64,000 nucleotides of DNA from Xanthoparmelia taractica (Eukaryota; Ascomycota; Lecanoromycetes; Lecanorales; Parmeliaceae), in contig JANQBS010000049.1 in the NCBI GenBank assembly GCA_033085395.1, positions 1 through 64,000 of the forward strand, given 5' to 3'. The notes beneath the pieces are model-generated. The model saw nothing but the letters and a program-made list of their open reading frames with translations. It was not told the DNA's origin and searched no databases. The position numbers were made by a program, and so were the translations under genes. Positions 22,265 through 33,342 of this stretch are shown piece after piece; the first letter of the stretch is position 1; each line of letters opens with the position of its first letter.

Positions 22265-23444
22265 ATGTCTTGTACGTTACACACACCCCTTCCCTTCCTC
22301 CATCTTCCCCGTGGGGCGCAATTACAATCAGCTGATACTAGTCTGATACAGTACCCTCCGAGGTTGAAGCGTCATTCACTACCATCATTGATTCTATCCT
22401 TGCCGCCAGCGACCTCGACACCATCTCAGAGAAACGTATCCGCCAAGGTCTCCAGCAGTCTGTCGAATATGACATTACGCCCCAGAAGGTTTGAGCCCGT
22501 TATTCCGCAAGCTACAACGGAAAGCGTTGCTCACATTTCTTCTAGACGGCCATCAAGGCCCTCATAATGAGACGTTTCGACAAATTCGATGAGCAGAGGA
22601 AAGCAGCACCGCAGACAAACGGCCACGCCAGCGCCAAGGAAGAATCACCTGCGTCGCCTCGGACCGCTGGCGACTCTACTGCTATAAAGGGCCCACTTGC
22701 GTTGCACCAGACCAATGGCCACACCACTGTTAAAGATAACGCCCCTAAGTCGTCGGAGCCTGCCCGCAAGACCATCCCTCAATCGCCCCACAAACATAAA
22801 CAGCAAAGTGATGATGATGAAGAGGTTTCGGATATCAAAGACTCTCTCCCACCTAAAAAGAAGAAGAAAGTAGAGCGCGATAGCGACGCCGCATATGCAG
22901 CAAAGCTTCAAGCTCAGGAGAACGCTCGCACCAGAACAACAAGAGGTGGAGGGCCAAAGCCACCGCCAGTCAAGAAGAACAAAAAGACTCCGAAGAAAAA
23001 GACCGCTGCAAAGGTGAAGGCAGAAAATGATAGTGAGATTGATGGATCTGGTTCAGATGGAAAGGAGAAAGTTCGGACCGGTGGATTTCATGCAAGTCTA
23101 CAATGCCAACCTGACTTTGACTGCGAGTACTGAGTAGCCACAGAAAGAGCTTATGCTATCTCCACCTCTTTCAGCTTTGCTGGACAACGAAATCAAGGTA
23201 TATATCTTTGGGCCGCTATTCTTGAAGCCTCCAAACCCATACTGATCCTCCTTGATAGTTATCTCGACCACAGACAGTCAAGCGCATCTGGGCCTACGTG
23301 CGTGCTAACGACCTCCAAGATCCAAACGACAAGCGAATGATCCGTTGCGATGACGCTCTGAGAGCGGTATTCAAGCAGGACAAGGTGCACATGTTTACGA
23401 TGAACAAGATCCTGAGCCAGAACTTGTATGTCCCTGACGAGTGA
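22265..23444 (+). CDS. DEK-C and SWIB/MDM2 domain protein (TRI1/UAF30-like)
   Basis: Five exons (22265-22271, 22352-22488, 22546-23091, 23144-23197, 23259-23444) close into 309 residues. The first exon is only 7 nt. Residues about 5-62 form a DEK-C domain (LAASDLDTISEKRIRQGLQQ ... TAIKALIMRRFDKF). A long Lys/Ser/Pro-rich linker carries nuclear-localisation-like runs (PPKKKKKVERD, KKNKKTPKKKTAAK). A SWIB domain occupies about 228-305 (LSRPQTVKRIWAYVRANDLQ ... MFTMNKILSQNLYVPDE). The DEK-C plus SWIB pair is that of yeast Tri1, and Uaf30 of the Pol I upstream activating factor has the same pair; a chromatin or rDNA transcription role is inferred. Intron 3 (23092-23143) begins GCAAGT, a GC-AG intron, and the frame closes only with it. 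Confidence 0.9.
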
Positions 23445-25114
23445 AGACTAATCGACATTATATGCCACGATAGTATGTTACGAGGGAACCTTGCTCGTTT
23501 ATTATCCTCTTAATCTAGGACATTCGTCAAAACGGACGGTTGGTTGTACAAACACCCATCAGAGGAGATTTCTGGCTGTACTTCAAGCGCAGGAGTTTGG
23601 CGAGAGGGGACAGCTTGTCCGTGGCCTGCCTGTATATGGCTCGATCGAGGTACTGAGCATGATGGACTGTTGGACCCTATTGGCAACAAATAAAGGGGTG
23701 GAGGAAGATCTAGGACTTTTTATTATAGATATCTGAACTGTCATGCCGAGGGTTACTGGTGACTTAAGGAACGAGCCAGCTTCTCTGTATAGAGGTACCC
23801 AATATCGTGACCTTGAAGTGAAGCCCACCCAGCCGCAAGAACTGTACCCCTTTTTCCCACGACCTCGGGCTAGAGATATACAACAAACCCTCCATTCTTT
23901 CTTTCCAACTTCCCACCTCTATCAAATCCTCCCTTCCTCCTTAACCGCAGAAGCTAAAAATTTTATTTTCATCTCGTGAGCGAGAAGGTCCGTACGAGGG
24001 TTGGTAAAAGAAAACATGGGCACGCCAAAATTACGCACCTTGATTGTGCACCAACGGGTATCTCAAAGAATTTAGGATTTTAATACAAGGCCTAACAAAG
24101 CGAAGTATTGATTTTGAACATAGTTGAATCAGTAGATATATAGTTATAAATGTTTGAAAGTTACATACGTATTATGTTGGTTTAGGCGCAGAACATTTAT
24201 CCCGCATGAGTCGTGTTTTTCTTTACCAACCATCGGTATTTGAGCGAGAAGGAATATCCCTAGCCCTAATCGACTAGTAAAACGTCGAACGACTCGACTC
24301 GATTCTAGACGTACGTCATGTCAGCAAAGCTGCGTAATTGTATAAAAGAGTAAGGGTGGGAGTAAGTCTGAGACCGAGAGTGGCACGGATCCTTATCTAC
24401 TTTATTGCAATGTGTAATCAATCCACTCCAATTCAATTCAAGGGATATGTTATGCTATGCTATACCACGTAGCGCCAACCACTAGTATCACGACCGCCGT
24501 CGTGCTTCCTTTATAGTTAGATTTAGAGAATACCTAAGGTAGGTTCGATGTTAGGGAAGCTATCTTAGGTAGGTTGGTCTGAGTACCTTACCTAGGTATC
24601 TAGCTCGGAATAAGGTAGCACGAGGCTACCTTTCCTTATCAACCAAAACCATCTTTTCCCCCGCGCAGTATCAAGTGTGGGGGGGGGTTGTACGATACTT
24701 TTTCGGTTTCGACGTTATTGATGTTCGGTTTGGTTTAGTGGGGAATAGTATGAAGCAAGCTTTCAATCCATCGATCAATCGATTAATTAATCGAGTCTTT
24801 GCTCTTTAAATATAACTACGGTTATTGTGATTACGATAGCTTTTGTTTCTGTTACCGATGGAGCGTGGGCGGACGGTGCTTGAAACGTGGCGGAGCAGTT
24901 GGGAGAAGGTGGTTCTGGTTTGGTATCGTGGTGGACTTGGGCTGCGGTAGTGAATCAGTCGTGCTCGTTCTTGCATTTGTCGATGAGGTTTTCTTCTTTC
25001 AATAAGCTTCGGTAGTCCTAAGCTACCGATGTACTTATTCTTCTACTGCTGTAGCCTTATAACCAACACTATATCAACGCTCCACTCGCTAGTTGATTAT
25101 CCCCTGCACTCGGC
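23445..25114. other. intergenic region, no supported gene
   Basis: This 1.7-kb stretch holds no convincing gene. Around 24530-24610 the motif TAGGTAGG and its inverse CCTACC recur several times (AAGGTAGG, TTAGGTAGG, CTTACCTAGG), a kind of low-complexity inverted motif common between fungal genes. A G9 run lies at 24677-24687. The boundary between the housekeeping block and the accessory half of the window falls here. Confidence 0.5.
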
Positions 25115-26752
25115 TCAGATTCGAAAAGCCCACGATCCGCCCTCCCAGCCTTTCCTGGGAGCGATCTTCACTCCACAGTTATGTTTGGGAGGATGAACAA
25201 TCAGCGACATGTTGCTGTTGTCGACTCCGGGGTGGACCCATTTCCCCGATACCAGCGTTATCTCGTACCTCAGCGCGAACATTGCACACATGGCCAGAAT
25301 CTCGCTCATGGCGAAAAACCGGCCTAGGCAGAGGTTGACCCCTCCGCCGAACCCTCGAAACGCACCGCCGGGGCGTGACTTCGGATTCATAAATCGGTGA
25401 GCGTCAAAGTCATTGACTGTAGGGCCCCACGAGGAGCGGTCGAAGTGATAGGAGTGATTGGGCATAAAAATGAAGGAGCTTTTCTTGAGTAGGTATTTCC
25501 CGTCTAACATGGTATCCTCGAGCACTATTCGAGAGCCTGTGCCAGAGCCATAATGGCGCAATGATTCGTGTAGAATGGAATTGAGCAACGCAACTTCGCG
25601 GATCTTACTGACATCTATCGTGTACGCCACGGTATTCTTCTAGATCTTTACGCTCAACAGCGTCGAAACTTGCTCTCGAACCTCGGCTAAAATTGCAGGG
25701 TCCGAGAAGGTATGATACAATGTCCAGAGTGCTGTGGGGGTTGTGTTGGCCAGAATCGCATGCCCCTGCGCAAATTCAAATCGTGCTTTATCATTTGTGG
25801 AAAGGCCGTAGTCCTCGGATGCTTTGCACCGAGCCTTGACTAGATGTGAAGCGGTGTCCGGGCCATTATCGACGAATTACTTTTCGAAAGCGGTCACAAA
25901 CCTTTCGCGGCCGGCGTATGCCTTCGTACAAGTCACCTTGGGCATAGGGAAGGATAGAAGTCCGACAGTGTTATCCTCAAAATACCTAGTAGCACGGAAC
26001 TAGGTTAACTACGCTTTCGAGGATCTTGCAAGTGGACTCACAGGAATGCTTGCGCAACCTTTGGGTCTTGGAAAGGGTTCTTTGACCCATAGATGCTCTC
26101 GGTCGTGGAAGTCATGAAATTATGATTGACCCAGGGCCAGAGATCGATCGGTTTTCCATGCTCAGTCCCTAACTCACCCATGCAAGCCGCAAGCTTCTGG
26201 ACTGCTGCGGATATTATCTTGTCAAGTCCCTCGCCCGGTTTCAAGTCCCTATGCATCGCCATCATCGCCTCCATGAATAGGCTTGGCTGGCCGTTCTCAC
26301 CGTGCACATTCTCCTGAATGGCGTTGGCGGCTTTCCTGCTCAGCCCAGCAATCCCCGTTGCGAAAGTGGCCTCAATGAACCAGAACGAGAGCTTCGTAGG
26401 CTGCTTCTGTACCTCGAGCACGAGATCTGGTGAATTGACGATATATACTCGACCCCAGACATACCTGGTATAGCGAGGCTGTATATCGCAGGTTGTATTT
26501 GACACTGCCGTGATAAATACATAAGCTGGATTCTAGACGTGACTTGGTCACTCCTCTAAAGACGCACCTGAGATCGATGTAGTAGTCATATTTCCTGCGG
26601 AGCAAGCCAATCGCGCGGCCGATGTATGGGACATTTGGGGTGACATAAGGAGGCTCATCCGCTGAGATATGGACTCCAAGCGCCTTATCAAGGAGATAAA
26701 AAGTGCACGCGATAGCCGCCAGCGTCAGCGAGAAAGATTTAAAGCTTAGCAT
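25115..26752 (-). pseudogene. cytochrome P450 pseudogene (CYP7/CYP8-like)
   Basis: The parts of a full P450 can be followed on the minus strand. There is an N-terminal anchor (SFSLTLAAIACTFYLLDKALG), a mid-region (GRVYIVNSPDLVLEVQKQP, LSFWFIEATFATGIAG), the ExxR helix in ILHESLRHYGSGTGSR, and the haem loop FGGGVNLCLGRFFA with its Cys. At least one frame change near 26455-26440 (between PAIYSLAIPG and GRVYIV) and two in-frame stops interrupt it: TAA at about 25878 (EK-stop-FVDNG) and TAG at 25642-25640 just before NTVAYTID. No intron of reasonable size explains these. The end DNTNMSL-type and PRKGWEGGSWAF resemble fungal CYP7/CYP8-like enzymes. The haem and ExxR residues survive, so the loss looks recent. 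An intact allele elsewhere cannot be excluded. Confidence 0.8.
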
Positions 26753-26967
26753 TATGTTGCCTATTCTCAGCAGGGAATCTCAAGGTCCGGGAAGACTGGT
26801 AATTACCAACACTACGGTACGTGTGGCTGAGGCTCTTCAATTTGGGTAGACAGCCAGGGACTTAGAAGACAGTCCGTAGGAAGATTATTAGGAGATGCGC
26901 ACGTGTAACATTACCGTCAAGGAGGTTTATTACACACTAAAGATATTAGCGTAGTAATTATCCCAAG

Positions 26968-26988
26968 CAGCAGCAGCAGCAGCAGCAG
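26968..26988 (+). repeat. (CAG)7 microsatellite
   Basis: Seven perfect CAG units lie in non-coding sequence upstream of the P450 pseudogene. Confidence 0.95.
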
Positions 26989-27289
26989 GGCTTAGCTGGC
27001 AGCTGACGTGGGGATAAGGCTACCTGCATTGCGTCTGCAGGACTTTTTTGAGCGACGGGCATCAGCTCATGCACCTCACATTGCACATTTCAGCTTCACA
27101 ATTAGCCGGGCCATTGGAACGCGTTCCAGGATGAGGACCACAAGTAATTGATCGTATCAGATCTCAGCAATACTAGTTCCAGCCGATAATACTAGATTGA
27201 GACAATTGTATTCTATACTTAAGGATAATGTTACGAATAAGTAGTGTGTTAGGGGGTCCGACGTTTCTTAGTCTAGAAGTTAACGCTAA

Positions 27290-27690
27290 CACCTAATTTC
27301 CTTTATAAATAAAATAAGAATTTTAGATTTTATTTTATTTTATATCTTTCTAACCTATATATTTCTTATTTCTAAGTTATAATTTTTTATATTTAATATT
27401 TTTTAAGATTAATAACTTATAATTAAGTTAAAGTATTTATTTAATCTTTAAAATTTTAAAAGAAGATAAGTAATATATAGTTATTAATAATATAATAATA
27501 GAAGAAATTTAAATTAAATTAAATCTTATAAAAATAATATATATAAATAAATAAGATTTATTTTAACTATTAGTATAAGAAGAAATATTTATACTATTAA
27601 TAATTTTACCATCTATTAAGGAAAAGTCTATGTATAAATATATCTTCTTTAAAAGATATATGTAGACTTAGATATCTAGATTCTAGAACA
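27290..27690. repeat. AT-rich RIP-like island (possible degraded solo LTR)
   Basis: About 400 bp consist almost only of A and T (TTTATTTTATTTTATAT and similar), sharply bounded by normal sequence on both sides. This is the pattern left by RIP on a repeat copy. A TG start at 27239 and a CA at 27689-27690 could be LTR ends, but the flanking 5-mers (GATAA and AATCT) do not match. Confidence 0.45.
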
Positions 27691-28307
27691 AATCTCTTTA
27701 GCCGATATAACTTTGTGAATTCAGCTGGCGGGCGGGGGCTTAGGCCTGTATACCTCATGAATACACTCCTACTAATAGTTTTGGGAGCGCTTAGTACATG
27801 TAGTAGGCTATCAGCAGGGACAAGGCTGAGAGCTCCAAGTCGGTCTATACCGTCCTCCTCTACAGAAACGTATGTCTATCCAGACAATTATTCGCCCGAT
27901 CCGAGGACTTGTGCCCCGATTGCGTGCATCATGCATAGTAACGGGGCGCCTTCTCAGACTAATGGATTGGACGTCTGAAATCCAGACCAGATAGTATCAC
28001 AAAGAGGCTGCGTCAACTCGCGACTCGACGTTCCATCTTCGCCTACCTACTATGAGGAGCCCGCGTCGGCTAGTAAGCTCACCACACTCCGGGGATCGCG
28101 AGCTCTCAGTCGCAAATCCTGTTCAGAATTCTTAAGTTACCAGCCGTCCTCGGTTATGCTACCTCAAGTTGACCTTCTTTGCCTTCTGTCGCTCGTTCCA
28201 TATGCTTGTTGCCTAGCTTCTCCCTCGTTGCTAAGTGTGATTGTACCTTTTGTGCCTAGAATTATATCCTCGTCCTACCATTGCGCCCCTGGATAGATTC
28301 TAAGACA

Positions 28308-30378
28308 ATGTTGTTCTACCAATGGTGTTTATGGCCTATATTTTCCATTGCCTTCCAAGCAATCAGGCTCATCTTGACTTACTTCTATAACCGCCCCGTA
28401 GGTCTAGTAACACATTTTGGATGTTAGAAAGTGAACTAAACAGTAACAGCGCGGTGCCGTTTTTGTCGGCCTATCTACAATTCTGGGAAAATGGTTTACT
28501 GCCATTGTGTATCAGTTCATGGGACCCTCTATCACCATGGACACCCATGCAAAGATGCGTCGGTATTTTAAGCTTTATTCGAGAAAATCACATTTTCGGT
28601 TAGGTAGCTGGCAAACCATTCGCTATCCCAAACTTTTGCAATTATCAGGTTTACATGTCGGACGCGACGCAAATCAGGGAGCTCAGTAATGCACTGGGCC
28701 AGCAATTGTCTCTCAACGAAGTCATCAATGAGGTCAAATTCCAACATCATCCCATATGTTCACACGCTTTAATTCTGAGTCATGGCCATCTAGTCTGCCT
28801 TCCCCAGATACAGCATGCTTGGCTTTCATTTCGATACCTTAGATCCGTATAACAATACAACTGTTCGCGCTCTGAAGTTAGGATTGCGTTTCAACCTTGT
28901 AGCAGTGATCTTGGGGCTAGAAAACAGGCTGAAGAGGGCTTTCGATATGTAACGCGTGGCAAGGAAGACAGCGATGGTTTACGACCCCCTTATTTGGCTG
29001 GCTGATCGCAAATGCTAACATTCACAGACTGGAATAGAGTTTCCGCGCTATCGTTCAGCTATAGACTCGTGGGTACCCTCAACTATTTTGTGATACTGGG
29101 TGTTAGGCTCTGTAAGTCAAACAATTTTAGCCATAGATTTTTGCTCACGGATATCAGCAAGCGATTCCACCAACGGTGAAGCTGCACTGTATACCCGGGA
29201 TGCATCAAGAACTGCTGAGCTGCTACGTGTGTTCACACCATGGAACTTTCAGAGGTGAGTCAGCATCTTCAACTCTGGAGTGGTACGACAGGCTCAATCA
29301 GGCTAGCGTTGTAGCCTTCGTCATGATGCGATGGAGTGGCGCTTATTAAAAGCTTGATAAATGTGTATCTCGTCTTGCGGAAGAGCGGTTGCATAGTAAA
29401 CACGATTATGTATGTGTTGACGAAAAGCCTGTGAGTAACGTTTTCCTCCCCTAAGTATTATCATTTGGCTCATTCATCAAAGCTGGACTGCATTCAATGG
29501 ATCATAGATGCTTCAAGTAGATATTGTCAACCTACGGTCACAGAGATGGCGCAACGAACGCTCGGTTTTTTATTCGGCGCCGCAAATCAACTTCCCATGG
29601 TACGTGTCTGATGACATCCGTATTACACAAAAGCCTGTGAACTAACAATGATAGCTTGTGGCCTTCGCAATCTACAATTTATGCAAGCATCCTAAGTATT
29701 GGCAACCTTTACGAGAGGAAGTGTCAAACATAGCAAAAAGCAATGTCTACGGACCAGAGGCTCAATCCACACCGTTGCTGGACAGTTTTTTGAAGGAGAC
29801 GGCACAACTCTTTCCCCTCCAAACTAGTAAGCACATTGTAGAATGCGCATAATGCGGTCGCTAAAATATTCTTTGTTTTACTCGCAGTATCCACCAAGCG
29901 CAAAGTCCTCAGTGATTTCAATTTTCTCAATGGTACGCACGTCCCTGCTGGAAACTGGATTGGTGTTTCTCAACAAGCAATGATGTTGGACCCAACAATT
30001 ATGAAAGTCCTCTTATCTTTGATGGATTCCGATTCGTTGCAGATTCCAATGGAATCCCGGTATCCACGTCCAGGTTCTCACAACCTAGTGTTCTCTTTCC
30101 TTTCTGGGGATCAGTGAGTCGCGCATGGTACATTTTTCGTCCTCTGTGTTTCAGAACATAACTGAGCCTTCATCAATACTTCCACAGCTGCGAGATTCTA
30201 CGTGTCGATGATTGCCAAAATGATCTTGATTCGTCTATTGAGGGATTACGATATCAAATTAGCAAATCAGAACGCCGAGCCGTCGTTTTCGTGTGGACAG
30301 AATATCATACCCCGCCCCGATCTTACCCTGCTCATACGCGAAGGTGCAAAAGAGTCTATAGGTATGGGTTCGAGATGA
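28308..30378 (+). pseudogene. decayed cytochrome P450 (ent-kaurene-oxidase-like)
   Basis: Scattered pieces of one P450 are readable on the plus strand. There is a possible hydrophobic start (MLFYQWCLWPIFSIAFQAIR) at 28308. The helix-I end and following helix read LVAFAIYNLCKHPKYWQPLR at 29656-29720. Then come STKRKVLSDFNFLNGTHVPA and GNWIGVSQQAMMLDP, DGFRFVADSNGIPVSTSRFS, PSVLFPFWGS, and the C-terminus ARFYVSMIAKMILIRLLRDY ending in a TGA at 30378. The ExxR helix reads KETAQL, with Gln where the invariant Arg belongs (CAA at 29805-29807). The frame breaks right after the haem-loop Cys region (30120-30190), and the first half (28430-29500) has many stops. Not functional. The GTHVPAGNW and FGFR-type blocks resemble fungal ent-kaurene-oxidase-like families. 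Confidence 0.8.
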
Positions 30379-31580
30379 ATCGTGATTTCTTGCGGCGAAG
30401 CCGCGAGCTCATAAGCTATGATCTCTCTGAAGATCGTTTCCATCATATACCGATTATCTGGAGGTTGAGTGACTGTGTTCGGCTCAAACGAAAATGTAAT
30501 AATCAAGTAAAGACAGTGGGCGAAGTAGTGGTTTAACGTTTGAACATACATCCCTTCCTAAAAGTGAGCGCCCAATAGATCGATTGCAGAGACACCAATC
30601 AAGTACCTCCGTTTCACTGATATCCCCCAAAGCTTCTCTGGCGATGAGCGGTATAAAGGAGGTTCGACAACGCCTTTCCCCCTTTCTCCCCCATCTCACC
30701 CGCCCATTTCCGACCCTAACTCCATGGTTGGCTCATCCCTAGGAGAGTACGCCGCCTAAATCACAAACAACGATATGCTAGATATACATCCAAGGCTCAG
30801 CAGTCTGCCAACAGTCAACTGCTAGTAAAGAAAGAAAGCACCAACAAGTACACAGCTCCAGAAAGTCCACGGCACCCCATCTTCGCTATTGCGCTACGTC
30901 ATGTCTGGGATGTGGATAGAGAACGCCGGTAGTAACCGGAAAGTAATAGATTCCGAAGTGTCAGATTTTACTTTGGAAATCATCATTAGCAAGTGCGATA
31001 ATCGCGAGAGCATACCACTTACCGCTGGAGGATTATCAAAGCCCAGGACTTAACGATCCATCCAGATTAAAAACACAACAATACAGGACATAATGGCCGC
31101 GGAAGCAACAAGGACGCCTGTGAACGAACCAATCATCTCGAGCTGTTGGTGAGCTACATTCCGCCTGTGGGACTTTGACGGAAGATATATGTGTCGTGGA
31201 AGGTAACGTATGGATCTGTAGCGAGTGAGCGTGCCGGCTACTGTTCTTAATTTGATAATGAGATCAACAAGAAATTTTTCAGATAAGTGGAAGAGTAAAT
31301 GACCGTGTCATTGAACGGAAAGCGTGAGGCGTGGTAAAGTAAGGTAGCTAAATAGTTGCATGAAGATCGGTCTTCGCGAAATACGAACCTTGATATCTTG
31401 TCATCTTGCACATGACAAGGTCTATCTTGCCGCTGGCCATTCACTTCCCAAGAGGCAAAGGGTGACCATTGTTCTGATCTGTAGTCCTAGCTTCGAATGA
31501 AGCCCGCACGCCTGTCCGTCCTATCTACGTCTAAGTTTTAGGCCACGTGCATATACAATACATGCATTATAAAGCTGTTA
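30379..31580. other. intergenic region, no supported gene
   Basis: This 1.2-kb stretch follows the P450 pseudogene. Short frames at 30484-30699 and 31247-31444 (both minus) show no motif. No RNA gene or repeat is visible before the MITE at 31581. Confidence 0.5.
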
Positions 31581-31960
31581 CAGTAAATACTCGCTATAAC
31601 GATATCCGATAAAGCGATATCGGCTTATTGCGATATTTTTTTCCCCACCACCAATTTTGTTAGCGAAATAACGATATTCTCTATATAGCGATTTATCGTT
31701 AGACTATGCAAATATTGTTATGAAAGGTGTGTATTTTAATATAAATTACATGGTTTTAGATATATAAGACTAACTTAGATCTAGCGCTAAGGTAGTTTTA
31801 GTATTTTATCTTCGAATTTTAAATAGAATTCGATTTTTTTAGTACTTTTCAGAGTGAGACCATGGTTAGAAGACTTAGTAATCCACTGATTATAGCGATA
31901 TTCTGGTTATAGCGATAATTTTTTGGTAACCGAGCATATCGTTATAACGAGTACTTACTG
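31581..31960. mobile_element. 380-bp pogo/Fot1-like MITE
   Basis: The left end CAGTAAATACTCGCTATAAC and the inverted right end CAGTAAGTACTCGTTATAAC continue to 25 bp with two mismatches (positions 7 and 14). The element is flanked by TA on both sides (31579-31580 and 31961-31962). CAGTA ends with TA duplication are those of the pogo/Fot1 branch of Tc1/mariner transposons. GCGATA/TATCGC subterminal motifs recur inside. The element is AT-rich and too short for a transposase, so it depends on a partner elsewhere. Confidence 0.85.
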
Positions 31961-31984
31961 TATCAAGAGGTGTCCTCTTGTATT

Positions 31985-32007
31985 GGGGTAGGGTAGGGTA
32001 GGGTGGG
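31985..32007 (+). repeat. short GGGTA tandem repeat
   Basis: GGGGTAGGGTAGGGTAGGGTGGG is built from GGGTA units. It resembles, but is not, the TTAGGG telomere repeat. Confidence 0.9.
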
Positions 32008-32282
32008 CAGCCTAATTGTGCCCTATCTGTAGGGCTCACGGGGCTCGACACCAACTTCTAAAGGGTGTTTCCGCCCGGGCGGATGCCGCGTAAGCCACCA
32101 CTTTGGACCCTTAGCGACTCTTTTATTAACCTGCGTACAACGTTACTCGCTATTGCGAAGTTGTGTTTCCTAACTAAGAAATATTCCTACCATTCGGTAC
32201 CTATCGTTCAGGTGGTCCATGACAAGCTACAGAAAAGATAACTCATCGGATGAAATGCGGGAGAAATTGAGTTAGCCCCAAA

Positions 32283-32945
32283 CAGGGCACACAGCTCGGC
32301 AGGGGTAGAAATACACGTATTCCCTGGGATATGCAACACCCTGGGATACGCAACATTAGGGCCAGGGCTCGCACTACTAAAATGCTTAAATTCTTAGTTA
32401 AATCGATATTATCTTAGTATATAATAATCTTTTTTTCTTAATAGTAAGTCTAGATCTCTATAGATGTAGATAATTAATTTAATTAGAATTTGATAGATAT
32501 ATTAGATTTATTTAATGAATTTTAAAATTCTAATCTAACTAGCTCTAAGATCGATGTTAGGGCTAGGGCTACATTCGAATATTCTAATAAATTTCTATAT
32601 TATCTTAATATAATCTAGTTTTTCTTTATTAAGAGTAAGAACAAGATATCTAAAGAATCTAATCTATTGATTAGAATATTTTATCTAGATATATCTAGTA
32701 GAAATAATAAGAAAAAGCGGAAATTTGAAACTAGCCCTAGCCCTAATGTTGCATATCCCAGGGAATAAGTGTATGCAAAGCATATGCGACTCATCGAGGG
32801 TACAGCGGATACGTTCCGCAGATACACAGACTTCATCGGGGTTTAGAAAAATAGCATATACTCAGCATATGCTGATAGAAATAAAATAACCCAAGCCCTA
32901 GCCTAATCAGACCGTCCGGGGGCTCCTGCCGGAGGGGCCCTTTAT
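32283..32945 (+). repeat. dispersed GCATATGC-family repeat, copy 1 (carries a nested MITE)
   Basis: Outside the nested element (32314-32771) this copy matches the reverse complement of a region near 58.6 kb. GCTCGGCAGGGGTAGAAAT (32294-32312) and GCAAAGCATATGCGACTCAT (32775-32794) are exact, followed by the similar GGATACGTTCCGCA...ACTTCAT. Its right part (GCTGATAGAAATA, then AACCCAAGCCCTAGCCTA) resembles the copy at 55.1-55.4 kb. Several near-palindromic GCATATGC motifs mark the family. No coding sequence. The class of element is unknown. Confidence 0.75.
32314..32771. mobile_element. 458-bp MITE with 25-bp inverted repeats and TA target duplication
   Basis: The left end CACGTATTCCCTGGGATATG (to 32338, ending CAACA) pairs with the right end (32747-32771; inverted it reads CACTTATTCCCTGGGATATG...) over 25 bp with one mismatch. 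TA flanks both ends (32312-32313, 32772-32773). Removing the element and one TA gives GTAGAAATATGCAAAGC, and the related copy at 58.6 kb has GTAGAAATGTGCAAAGC there, so that copy is the empty site. The left arm carries a tandem duplication of CCCTGGGATAYGCAACA. The interior is AT-rich with no frame. TA duplication suggests mobilisation by a Tc1/mariner-type transposase. Confidence 0.85.
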
Positions 32946-33342
32946 CATTGCGGCGCGAAGCCACTTGAGATTGTTGCCACTACGCTCACGTCTCAGAACT
33001 TTTGTGGCATCCATATATGCGTGCCAATCAAAATGCACACCTCCCCACCCATTGCAAAAACAGTCTCGTCAGCCTCGCCCTTGCCCTGAAACCAGTCAAC
33101 AAGGCTGCAAGTTCAGCTGCTGTGCCTAGCTGATAGTAATCCATTACAATGAGTACTTCCTGTATTTTGAAGGCTGACGTAAAATACATACAATCATGCA
33201 CATCCATACCCTCTGTGCGTCATCTTATTCATCATACTCTTGTTAAGCCTGGCGGTTCTGCCCAGTCTTGACTGATAAATATCCTGCATGCCTTGCCAAG
33301 GCCAATCTCTTCATCACATCTCCATTAGATCATTCATTCCAA

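Larger units (their letters stand above)
26753..28307. other. intergenic region with microsatellite and AT-rich island
   Basis: No gene is supported. The region holds (CAG)7 at 26968-26988 and an AT-rich, RIP-like island at about 27290-27690. That island is preceded at 27239 by TGTTACGAATAAG, a TG start like that of an LTR, but I found no matching CA end with a target duplication. The stretch 27700-28300 has normal base composition without a recognisable frame. Confidence 0.5.

Noticed and set aside
27239..27690. Solo LTR with TG...CA ends
   Set aside because: No matching target duplication and no second copy in the window, so only an AT-rich island is reported.
31985..32007. Internal telomere repeat
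   Set aside because: The unit is GGGTA, not TTAGGG, and there are only about four units.
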